Assembly (NCBI RefSeq): GCF_030936135.1
Contig: NC_082603.1
Span: 34,080,329-34,144,328, forward strand
Origin: Gavia stellata
Taxonomy: Eukaryota > Chordata > Aves > Gaviiformes > Gaviidae
DNA length: 64,000 nt
Reading direction: 5' to 3'
A program made the translations under genes and the position numbers. Under the pieces are notes generated by a model, which worked only from the letters and a program-made list of their open reading frames with translations, searched no databases and was not told the origin of the DNA. The stretch's first letter is position 1. The number at the start of each line of letters is the position of its first letter. Positions 21,307-32,600 of this stretch are shown in pieces.

Positions 21307-24300
21307 CTCGGGCGGGCGGCTCCGCGGCAGGAGCGAGCGCGGGGCGGGCTGAGGGGCGGCGAGCGCGGACGGACTCCCGTTTTATTTGTAATTTGCACAA
21401 TAGGAGCGGGCAGAAACCGCCTCCCCCGCCGAGCCCCGAAGGCCGGTTTTTGCGGAGGGGTCCGAGCCCGGCCTTGGGGCTGAGCCCGCCGCGCTGCGGG
21501 GCGGTTGTCGGGCTGGGGGTAACCTGCCTCCGGCCCGAGCATCCCTCTGCCCGCAGGCACGGAGCTGTAATGAGTCGGGTCCTGCCCGAAGACGCTCAGA
21601 TCGGGCTAAAGAAGTGCTTCCCGGCCCCAGCGTGCGTTTGGACAAGTTTATTCAGATGCTGTAATTCGTTCGGGGGTGTGGGTGAAGGTGGTGATGAGGG
21701 GTTATTTGCATCTCGGGCTGCATCTTCATGGGGTGCTCCGCGTAGGGGCTGGTCGGACTTGCAGGGTGTGCTGGTACCTGCAGTACAGCTGTCGGCTCCG
21801 ACCCTCTCCGGGGGGGTAAAAGTGAAATCAGATCCCCAGCGGCTTTCAGGGGAAGGTATGGTCAATAGCAAATGCAGTTTTAAAAGCCTCCCAAATTGAA
21901 AAGGAGACACTTTCATAGGATCAGCAGGGGTCTCTACCCAAATGGCCTTTTATCTTCCCTAAACTGGCTTCATTCTCTCACCTCTGGAACATCATTGTGT
22001 CAGCCGGCCTCCTAGGGCTGCGTTTTGTCCGGGAAAACACTGCGCTGTCTCTTGTCCTCGATGCTAAGAAGAGGTGGATTTAAATGACTTCACTTAACAA
22101 GGTAGATTATTGATGTACTGAATTCAAGGAAGTCACTTTTTTTCCTATGCCGTGCATATGCATGCATGTATGTATTTCCCCTCAAAAGGTGCGCGCATAA
22201 TCCTGTAAATGGTGGAGTCTCTGGTTAATGCACATTAAGTCAGTACAATTGTATTACTAAATCTGTTTCTGGTGTTAAAAAACCCCCAAAATCCGATACG
22301 ATCATCTCAACACGTATTGCCTTTAAAAAAGCAACTCATAAAAATATACGTGGTCACCTTGCTGTGATACGCTAGCCGACAGTGGGATGAGCCAGCTTTT
22401 CTTTCCCAGCATTGTACCGATGTTACGAACTCGGGAACAATCTGGACGCCGGTGCACAGGGATGCAAATAGTGTTAAAACTGTGTTTGCTATTAGTTGCA
22501 TATTTAAGGCCCCAGAGTAATTTAATGTGGTGAAACTGGTAGTTAAACTCTGAAAACCCTTTTCATACTGAGCTCTATTTTTATATGCTTAATATTTTGG
22601 CTGCCTTAACTCCCATCAAGCTAACACGCAGCCTGTCCTTTGCTCTCCCCTGTAACATTATTACAGCTGTTTAAGATTAAAAACCGGTGGGAACAAACCT
22701 CCCCTGATTTTAGAAGCTTCTTTGCTGACCTCCTGCAGTAGAACAAAAAATGTTATGACATGTGTCACTGCAGCCCCTGCTTCTCACTTGATTTTAGGGC
22801 AGAAATTTCCTAAGCCTGCTCAGGCGGGGCCGGGTGTAGCTGGCGCAGAACTACCCTTTTCTCCGCTTGTGCGGGGCTGTTGGTGAGCGGTGGTGGGCCA
22901 GCGGCGGTGCCAGGTGGTGGGTTGCCCGTGCGCCAGGACCGTCGTCGGCACAGCGGGGATGCTCGGGGCATTGCAAACAGGTGCCGTGGCAGGGCTGTGC
23001 CCGGGCAGAAAGGAGGGGTGGGGGATTTCGGAAGAAGAGCGACAGCGCTTTTGGGATTTAGTTGGATATAAATCCAGGGAGGTCACCCTGGGTTTAGAGG
23101 GGGACGTGGAGGCAGGCCCCAAATCAGGACCTAGTGAGAGGAAGTTGCGGTAGCAAGAGGAAGGATTAACATCCAACCATTTGGGAGCTGCGGTTTTATT
23201 TAGTTTCGTAAATTGTAGAGGAGGAAGCGGCAGGATTTAACGCTTCCCTTGCGTGCTGCCTTCGTGCTTTGGTCCTCGCCAGTTGCAGCTCCCACGTCTG
23301 CGCATCCTGGTAATAGGCAGGAGGTGGTGTCACCAGCTGCCGGAGCGGGAGGTGATTGCGGGAGAGGGCTTTGGAGGAAGGATAGGTCTGAGGTGGGGAG
23401 GAAGCATCCAATGAGTGAAGGAGCAGGTGGAAATGCTTAAATAGAGTGAAGGTGAGAGGTTGGTTTGGGTGTGTTTGAGTCTGGAAAAGGGGAAATCGTA
23501 GACGGAGCCTCCATAAATGCAGGAAGGGAGGATGAGGTGGAGCCTCCAGAGCAGACACTAGAGGAGCAATGGAATTGGTAAGAGGAGAACCACGAAATTT
23601 CTGAGCCTTAAATACCTGTGAAATGAATGTGGAAGTTGTGAGATAGAAAATAAATTTGATTTCTGCTGGAGCAGCCATCAGTGCTGTAAACGAGATCCGT
23701 CTCCTTCGTGCAGTACCGACTTCCTGCGATACGTTTTTCTTCTAACAGTATTTCAGGTAATTAGTCCAACAGCAATAAGGACTTAGCGTTTTTAATCAAA
23801 TGGCGTTATGTTGCGTTGTTGAGAGGAATGACGTGCATGTACGTCTGCATTGTAATATAGGTTGAAGCTATAGGAAGAGTGGGGATGAGAGAGATTTCTG
23901 ATGCCAGCGTCAGCCTGACAGTTGTTTTTGGCACACCGCAGCTTTCTATTTATAGAGACTTGCATGAGTGCATCAGTGCACTGTCTGACTATTACCTTTA
24001 AGTAATGCTTTGTTTTCTCGCCCATGTAAGTGCTCTGATTTCATATATAAACTTACTCCTTAAATGGTACAGCATAGAGCAGCTGAGGATAATGTATCGT
24101 AGGTGACAACTCGTGAGATGCATCATTCGCTAAACATATTGAACAGCAGTTTAACGGTTTCTTACTTAAGTTTCGAATTAAAACGCACACATTTGTATCA
24201 TATGAGGTATTCACTTAGTGGGAACACGTGTTGTGCGCTGCAGTGCCAAAGGATGTGCGGGTTCCTGGGTGTCTGTGCATTACCGTCCTGGGTGTTATTC

Positions 24301-27300
24301 CTCCAGGAGTGGTTAAATATAGAAAGTTCATCGATTGTCTGACTTCCTCTATTGCACCAATTAATTATTGTTCCCACTCTGTTTGACAGTTCTGCCAAAC
24401 CCACAGTTAATGACATTGCTGTATCTTAATGTCGCATGTATTTCCTTTTATGTGTTGGGGTATGGGATGGTGTTTGCATGTGCATGCTTGCGCCTTTTTT
24501 TGTCCTGAGCGATAGAGGTGATCTGCTTACGGTTCTCCCCAAAGTTCATCAATGCTTCTTCCAAATTAACCAGGAACAGCCACACTGCGATGTCTTACTC
24601 TTCCCTCTCCTTCCCGCGGGATGGAGGGTGCTGCGCTGTGACAGCGGCAGGAGGAGAAGCCGCTGGTTCGCGCGGGCGTGCTGTGCCTGCAGCAGGACGC
24701 AGGTACTGTACCTACAGTCGCCCATAACTGTTATCTTTTTTTTTGTTAGCTAGAGCACATGTTGACAAGAGTCCGTATCGTTACAGGGAGCAGCTTTTGG
24801 CAGCTGCGTGGAAGACGGCGTGCAATCACATCTCCGCTTGCCGGTCTGAGCAGCCGTATTACTTGTCATTGCTCAGTAGACTACGTCTTAAATAGCCCGA
24901 TGTCATAATTCGCAGAGGGCTGGAGCTTGGTGAATGAGCAGCTTGCGTGACAGTCCTGTAATATATTCTCCTGGGCAGAGCTGATGCTCAGCACTAATTA
25001 AAAGCTAAGCGCCCCTTTATACTAAAATCACAACTAAATTGGCGGTTGTGGCATGACCTGGTTTGCTGGTGGAGTTTCACCATCCCTGTTACCTGGCTCG
25101 TCTGAGCCTGGCTTCTCTGACCTGGTTGAAATTAACAGAGTAGGTTGTTGGTTGAAACAACTGAAATTCTTTGGTTGGGAGGTGAAGGCAGAAAAAGAAT
25201 AAATCAGAACTTTTGTGAGCGTTTGTTTGGTTTTGGCAAGGTTTAACCCTCTAAATCTGCACGGGGCGTCCAAGGTGAGGACTAGTTTTTGATAGTGTGG
25301 GGCACGGTAACATCTCCGCCTCCAAAATGGGGCTATTATACTTGCAGTGAGAGTTGAAAGGATTAAGCAATGCTTTGAAGATGAAAAGCATTGTTAAGTG
25401 CTTCTATAACTTTCAGAATGCATGTTGATGTTTCTAGCCAGATAGTAACGAAAGTTACAGGCCCAGAGGGCCTTGAATATTTTTGAAGGCAGCTCTGCCA
25501 TCTTAATCCTTTACACTTACTCCGTGAAGGAAGAACAGCCCTTTCTCATTGTCTGTTACTGATCTTGGAGGTTGGAAGAAAAAAAATGCATTGCGACTCT
25601 GACAACAGCAGTTTGCTGATTTTTTTTTTTTCCCCCTTTTATTTTTTTTTCTTTTTATATTAATACTTCCTCACGTGATGTAACAATGTGTAAAATAATA
25701 AACGGCATAGTACAAGCTTCTCCAGGTTGATTGGCAAGCGTATTATTTATTTATTTTACTAATAACTTTTCTGGCCATATGTTTTTGAAGAAGAACAGAT
25801 TGTGTGCAGACCAGAATGATGCCGAGATGGGGAGATGTCCAGCGGTTTATATGAGGAGGATGCCTTGACACGGTTGTTCTGAAAAATCCACATTCTTTGA
25901 AGATTTCTGGGTGGTGGCAAAGAGTTGCAGTCACCAGAACTGTCCATTTATTTAATCTCTTTGAAAATGAACATTGACAGAATACGGTATTTTTTTTCTA
26001 ATGGGATGGTCTTCTGGATAATGGCAGTGGATTTATGACTTAAAAGAGGTAAATCCCATTTCGAGCTGCACTGCAGACAAGTTGAAATGCCAGAACCGTG
26101 GTTCTCCATCTCTGAAATCAGGGGTTTCATGCATTTCCCCACTTCTTTCTATGGGTATTTACAAATAAATCTGTTGGTGACTGCAAGGTACTTGCACAGC
26201 AAGTGATGTGAAGCACTGCAAGTCCTCCAGCACCGGGTCTGAAACCTGGTCCTCTGCGGACCCTCGGCCAAACGACAGCACAGAAAAACGCTTCCCTTTT
26301 TTTTTTTTCCCTTTTATTTTCAGGTTGTTTCCAGCTTGTGAAGCTGAAATACAGTAGAAAAATGTAAGTAAGGAAGGCTGATAAATGTTTGACTATATAT
26401 ATGTATATATTTATTTTTTTTAATTATTATTTGGCAGTAGTGCTCACTTTAGTAATAATTACAGAGTAGAAACCAGTGGAGTAAAACCTCATCTGTTTTA
26501 CATGATTATGTCTTGGTCTGAATCCAGCTACAGCAGCCTTTTTCAAGGCTCTCTGAAAGCCCAAGACTGCAGCAGTTTTTCATCCTGTTCCACACGGATT
26601 CTTTTTTTTCTAGCATGAAACATTTCAAAAAGATAGAGAGAGGTCCTGGTGGAAGGGCAGTGAAAATGGCTGCACGTAGGAGACCGAATCTGAATTTTTA
26701 ATTAGGCTTTGAGTTGTTTCTTCAAAGTGTCGGGACGTCGTTAGTGATGTAAGTCTTCTTGCATTAGCGAAGACTGACATTTCACTTCAAACGGGGAGAA
26801 TGCAGCTGTCCTGTGCAGATAAAAGTTGCCGAGTGTGGTGCAGCAAGGTGGGTTGGTAGATAATTAGCTGTCCCCTGCACTGCTGCGACGAAGGACCCTG
26901 CCAGTCGTGGCAGGGACGGGAGGGGTTATTAGCAGCAAAAAATCCAAGTACAGCATAAAGTGATTGGGAGTCTCTCAGCTGTGGCAGCACTGATAACACG
27001 TATGTTAAGAGGGCAAAAGTAAATACAGCGTGTGTTAGCCCACTTTTTTCTTGGCTTATTTCAGCAGAGGAGGAACAGTTACTGCCTGACAGTCTGAGCA
27101 TGGCAGAGAAGCTGCTCTGCTACCAGTAGCTTGGCCAGGCACTGGTGAGAAAAAATGTGATGCTTATTGTCAAACAAAATTGAGTGCTTCACCTTCTTTC
27201 AGACAGAAAAGCAAGATATGTTTGAGAATGGAAGGAAATGTGAAGTATTGAAAGACTTTTTGTGTGTGTGTGTTTATCATTTATTATTTTATGTCTGTGG

Positions 27301-28540
27301 ATAAAAGGAAGTGTTAACAGGTTTTTTTGTTGTTTAACAATTATTGTTTTCTGTTCATCAATTATTGGTGAAAAATTGGCAAAGAAATGATCGGAGCCTT
27401 GTCAGTTAATGTGTGGAAGTGCCCAGCCATAAGGAATTAACCCAAATTTCTGTATGTCCTTTGTCAGGATGCTGCGTAGTTTGAACTGCTCAGGGCTGGG
27501 GTGCAGGGTTACCCCTTCTCCGTGAAGCCTACTAATGGCAACGCTTCACAGGGCAGAGCTTACTGGGGCTTTGCTGGGGACTTCAGAAAGGGTTGGATAA
27601 TGTCCCAGGAATGATTTATTTGTATGTAGTTGAACAGGAAAATACTCACTTTTTTTTTTCCTGTACGTGGATGATATAGTTTAAAATTTGAAATTTAAGT
27701 AACTTACTTGATGCATCAGCCTTTGTTTTGTATGTCAGAAATTCTGCTGAGGTTTTGATTAAGAGCTATACTACCTCTTCTTGTATTGTAGGCTTAATGT
27801 AGAATATAGTATAAAATTATAAGGTACGGAGGGACTGCATTCTGAAGTCATCGCTTTCCTGTAGTTTATTGTTGTTGAATAATGTGCAATGTTGATGAAA
27901 TCTGAAAGGATATCCTTGTGCTCTCTTTCCCATGGAAAACAGAGTTTAGTAACATTGATACACCCAGTGTCTGTTGTGAAGACATGCTTTTTCTAATATG
28001 AAATAGAGTGCGTGCTATGTCATTGCTTGAATCTTGCATTATGTGTGTTCCTCCCTGGTACAGATTTCCGTATGATGCTATATGTCTAATTCAGCAGAGA
28101 AAATCTGAGTTGACTTTTGAAAAAATCATGGTGCCACAAGTCAATAATACTCATTTCCAATCCAATGAAAAGTTTTAATGGAGTCACTTTTATCAACTCC
28201 CCGTAAGGCCTCTGTAGAGTCTCCCAAGTGATTTTGCAAAAGTATATTTGCACAATTACAGTCTTTCGTAAAAACAAACTATTACATCTCCCTTTACCAG
28301 CTTCTCAACCAGAAGCAGCTGATAAAACCAGCTTTTCACTAGTGCTGTTTTCCTTTGAGCACACAGTTTTATGACTGTGTGATTCGAGGCTGCAACCGCT
28401 CTGCTAGCAGAGCAAAAAAGCCCTAACACCTTTTTGAGAAAAGCTGTCATTTTACTTTCAGCAGTTCTGTGGAGCTCTCTAGCCAGTGCTCTCTGTCCGG
28501 TTTTGGCCGTCTTTTGCACGTACTTTGTCGATGCGATAGA
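21307..28540 (+). other. Intron 1 DNA, CpG-island shoulder then AT-rich sequence
   Basis: The CpG island tails off by about 21,560. Two isolated CpG-dense patches lie at about 22,860-23,050 and 24,605-24,705. Otherwise the sequence is AT-rich with no recognisable exon. A 160-codon minus-strand frame (23196-23678) has no family resemblance. Small AT/TA and T-rich simple runs occur near 25620-25660 and 26390-26420. Confidence 0.55.
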
Positions 28541-28882
28541 AATTGCTCTCTACAACTACCTGAACAGAGGTTGTAGAGAGGTGGGTGTTGGTCTCTTCTC
28601 CCAAGTGACAAGTGATAGGACAAGAGGAAATGGCTGCAAGTTGCACCGGGGGAGGTTTAGGTTAGATATTAGGAAATATTTCTTCACTGAAAGGGTTGTC
28701 AGACACTGGAACAGGTTGCCCAGGGAGGTGGTGGAGTCCCCATCCCTGGAAGTATTTAAAAGACATACAGATGAGGCGCTTAGGGACACGCTTTAATGGT
28801 GGACTTAGCAGGGTTAGGTTAATGGTTGGACTTGATGATCTTAAAGGTCTTTTCTAACCTAAATCATTCTATGATCCTATGA
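28541..28882 (+). mobile_element. CR1 LINE fragment in intron 1, sense orientation
   Basis: The C-terminal end of CR1 ORF2 is readable ('[15 protein letters not shown]', '[20 protein letters not shown]', '[15 protein letters not shown]'). It is followed by the 3' UTR ('atggttggacttgatgatct', 'aaaggtcttttctaacctaa') and the tail 'cattctatgatcctatga'. The fragment is 5'-truncated just before 'ctctctacaactacctgaa'. It belongs to the same general subfamily as the 4676-5097 copy. Confidence 0.94.
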
Positions 28883-31800
28883 ATTTTTGGCTGTACTTAC
28901 AATGCTCACAGGTGGGAATGAGGCCAGGGAAAAAGGCTTTAAAATAGACACATCTGGAAGTTGCCATAAAGGTTTCTAGAAGCTGGAATGCCTTAAGCAG
29001 AATTTCTTGTGTGTTTGCTCTGGTATATGAGTATTTTGTGCCCTTTTTTGTGGATTTCAGACCAGATTGTGTCTGAAGGTGAGTTGAGCTTGACAGTGAT
29101 GATACGACAGTACCACACCAAAGGGCTGAGGTGCTCCCATGACCTCCCTGTCTCTGGTTCAGTCCCTGCTTCTCTTGCTTTCAGCAAAGGAAGGATTAGA
29201 AATATTTCTTCTTGGGTCATATGTTCATCTCAGAAGTAATATCGAACAAAACCTGGGGAGGTGTTTGTGGTGATGGGGCGGAGGGGAGAAGGCACAGACT
29301 CCCAGAAATAGCTGTAGTGGGAGCGTGTTTGCCTGGAGCAAGTCCAGGCTCTGAGCCAGGGCTGGAAAGGGCTCACCAGCCCTTGGGAAGATTGCACGGA
29401 GAGCCAGGAGGGCTCTTTGCCTTTTATTTGTTGGAAAATAAAGGAACTCCGAATTGTGTGGGTCAGGAGTGTAAGATGTTATCATAGCAGACTTTCCTTT
29501 TGTGTGAAGGTAGCATTTGATACTAAAAGGAACAGCAAGCTAGCAAAAATAGCTTGATTTTAACCAAATGAGCAGCAATCTTCAGCAGTTCTGTCCCAGA
29601 AGCCATGTTAGCACAAAGATCAGCTGCATGATGGCTGCATGCTTGTGATCATTTCCTCTCCTTCCCCCTTACCGCGTGGTGGCAAGTGGGTGTGAAAACC
29701 GGTTGAATAGTGCTACAGCCGCAGGGAGAGGTGTTCAGCAGCATCCGGATGACGGCGTGGCCAGCGGTGACGGCGGAATGGTTCCTGGCCAGGGACCGTT
29801 CCACGTCTCTGCATATCAGGTTGTGTGCTACGGTGTGGGATGGTTCAGCTCACCGATGCATCATCCCAAACCTGGCTGCTGCTTTGGGAACAGGAGAAGG
29901 CCCAAGTCCTCAGCAGATACCGGTTGTGTTTGAATTGCACTAGTACTATTTTGACTTGAAACAGCAAGGAAGAGGAAAAACAGTCGTGTGATGCTTTTCA
30001 GGGTGAAGTAGACGCCGAGATGTTGGATGCGTTGGGAAGCACCAGGTGAGGAGCACTTTTTGAGAATACTTTACAACAGCCGCCTTGGTATGGCGACAGA
30101 GGCATGTGCTTTGTGGGAGCAAAATTAAGTTTGCCTGAAGTGTTTGCTTTCAGTGGTAGCCTGTCCATTGCAAATCCACATGTGGGCAAATGCTGATGGA
30201 AGATTAGTACAGAAGAAGGTCTTTTTTAGGATATTTTTATTGTTTCTTTCTGGTCAGTGAACTAGGACGTTATTTTCCCTTTTTTTTTCGGATACTGAAG
30301 TCATATGGGGTGGCTGACTTTTGATTTTGGAGACCTAAACACCGTTTGGAGGAAAAGAAAGAAGCAGGATCTCTTGTTGTTGCAAGGAGTGTAAAATGGA
30401 GGGGTAAAAGCGTCTTCAACGCAGTGGATCATTAATTTTAGTTCAGTGTTTTGTTAGCAGTGGAGGCTGAAGCGGGTGCATGGTCTGCAGGTTCAGCTTC
30501 CAGTTGACAACAGCCGGCACGGTCAAGCCCTTGTGGACTGGTGTATATGAGGGCGGCCAAACCAACATTTTAGAGACAGTATTTTTGTGTTGTATGAAAG
30601 GCATACAAAGGATAAAATAAAAGGACATTTAATTTGAGGATAATACATTTGACAATTTTAACAATGAAAGGGTGTTTAATTTAAATATGCTACAACTGCG
30701 GTCTAGGTAGTTAGACTTCCTTGGGCATATTGTTTGCCCAAAGAATCACGTATAATGTGAATTTCTTAGTTGTCTTTCATTTCTTTTGCCAGTGGCTATC
30801 CAGGACTGCCAAGTGTGATGTGGGATTTATTGCCTTGGTCTGGCTTGGTGGAGTTCAGCTACAGGAAACAATTTACAGGGAAAACTGCACTTTCTGGTGC
30901 AGGCAGGAAGACAGGAATAAGCACTGAGGATGGCTCGTTCGTCACATTATCCAGCAGTGGTCAGGCATCTGTTTTTAAACCGTAAATTTCAATGTCTTTG
31001 GTCTGTTAGATTAAAATTAGAAAATGTTATTCCTGGATACACAGTCTCTTGTGTCTTGCTTGTGGGAGGTCATGATTTTTTTAAAAAAAAATTTTTTGAA
31101 AGAAGTTAATATTCAAACACATTGCAGGAGGAAGATGAAAATTGCAAACTTTTCAAACTTTTTTAGCTTTAGAATAGCTTCACCAATGTCGAGGTCGCAA
31201 ATATAAAGCTAACGTCACTTAAGTAGCCTAGCTTCTTTTATGGATTACTGCTCAGTAGTGCCACGTGGGAACGAAGTCTATTTTTCATTTTTTATTTTTG
31301 ACTAAAATGAAACTACCATTTTAAATTATAATATTCTGGCTCTTCCTTTTGAATTCTGCTGCTGTGATGTTTTACGTAGCCCTAGATGATTTCGGTAGCT
31401 GCTCTGAGGGATATGCTTGATGGTCTTGAAATCGTTAAAATCAGTTAGCTGGAGATCCAGCTGTTCTTGGCGGAGGTACCCATGCCGTGCTGAGCTCGCT
31501 GCTGGGACTGCGGGATTTTATTGTGAAAGTTGTGTTCGGTTTTTAACGTTTTAGATATTGACATCCTGATGATACTGTATTTCCATTTAAACTACTGGAT
31601 ACCAGACCAAAATTAAAATAGCTGCAACATTGCCATAATAGTAGATATCTAGCTTAATAGAAATGACGAGTCATTTATTTCTATTTGCTAAGGAATTGAA
31701 TCTAATGAATTTTAAAATACTGATTCCCCATTATCTCATGTAAATGTAATTTTACCTCCCCCTTCATATTTATGTATTTATTCAGTAAGTTGTTGACTGT

Positions 31801-32228
31801 ATGTCTAGAAATATGTTTAAAAAAATAATGTTCTGGTAATTGCAGCCTCAGACTTTCAAACGCTGCTTTTTTGTATGTGTCCAAGAATAGACAGTCAGCC
31901 TCCAAAAATAGATGAAACCCAACATACATCACCATGATTTTCACTGCTTGAAAGGGAGGATTTTTTTTTTTTTTGAGGAGCAGAGATGCAGCAGCTATTC
32001 TGAGAAGGGAAGGGAAGACTTGGAGTCAGGACAAAATGAGTGCAGACCTGCTACGTGAAGGCTCATTTGAAAAGTAAGACCTGCTGAGTGTGCTCTCTGC
32101 TTCGAGTGTGTCATCTGGATGATTTATTAGAGCCTGAAAATTCATGCTAAAAGGGAAAAGAAAATACAAGCAGCTAGAATACAGTCATTAAAGATTTTAG
32201 TAGAGAAATGCATTGTTTTGGGTTTAAT
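28883..32228 (+). other. Intron 1 DNA, no gene recognised
   Basis: Unremarkable AT-rich intron with short chance ORFs. The GC-richer stretches at about 29,240-29,420 and 29,690-29,900 contain small open frames on both strands without any domain. A 15-nt T-rich run lies near 31,962-31,975. Confidence 0.55.
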
Positions 32229-32600
32229 CATAGAATAGTTTGGGTTGGAAGGAACCTTTAAAGGTCATCTAGTCCAACCCCCCTGCAGTGAGCAGGGACA
32301 TCTTCAACTAGGTCAGGTTGCTCAGAGCCCCGTCCAACCTGACCTTGAATGTTGCCAGGGATGGGGCATCTACCACCTCTCTGGGCAATCTGTTCCAGTG
32401 TTTCACCGCCCTCATTGTAAAAAATTTCTTCCTTATATCTAGTCTAAATCTACCCTCCTTTACTTTAAAACCATTACGCTTTGTCTTATTGCAACAGGCC
32501 CTGCTAAAAAGTTTGTTCCCATCTTTCTTATAAGCCCCCTTTAAGTACTGAAAGGCTGCAATAAGGTGTCTCCGGAACCTTCTCTTCTCCAAATTAAGTA
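32229..32600 (-). mobile_element. CR1 LINE fragment in intron 1, antisense, different subfamily
   Basis: The + strand begins 'catagaatagtttgggttgg' and continues 'aaaggtcatctagtccaacc', the reverse complement of a CR1 3' end distinct from the 'ggactcgatgatc' copies. A 94-codon minus frame (32308-32592) reads 'LIAAFQYLKGAYKKDGNKLF', '[12 protein letters not shown]', 'RLPREVVDAPSLATF', a CR1 ORF2 C-terminus with the DAPS variant in place of ESPS. The 5' boundary near 32600 is approximate. Confidence 0.93.

Larger units (their letters stand above)
19855..21560 (+). promoter_or_regulatory. CACHD1: CpG island containing the presumed CACHD1 promoter and exon 1
   Basis: CpG dinucleotides and G+C content rise sharply at about 19,855 and fall off after about 21,560, unlike the AT-rich flanks. 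Sp1-type GC boxes are visible (for example 'gcggggcggg' at 20031-20040, and more near 20358-20372). I see no good TATA box, as expected for a dispersed CpG-island promoter. An initiator-like 'ctcagtc' lies near 20202. The transcription start cannot be fixed from sequence, but should lie between about 19,900 and 20,400. The island also covers coding exon 1 and the intron 1 minisatellite. Confidence 0.75.

Noticed and set aside
20389..21483. Very long + strand open frames (364 and 311 codons) and long minus frames (204 and 163 codons) across 20.4-21.6 kb
   Set aside because: They are produced by the stop-free GC-rich minisatellite. The reading frame of CACHD1 exon 1 leaves the exon at 20629 through a good splice donor that joins exon 2 in frame. 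The repetitive Pro/Arg/Ser or Gly/Ala sequence has no domain.
23196..23678. 160-codon minus-strand ORF in intron 1
   Set aside because: No family resemblance or regulatory context. The purine-rich + strand naturally gives a long Pro/Ser/Leu-rich antisense frame.
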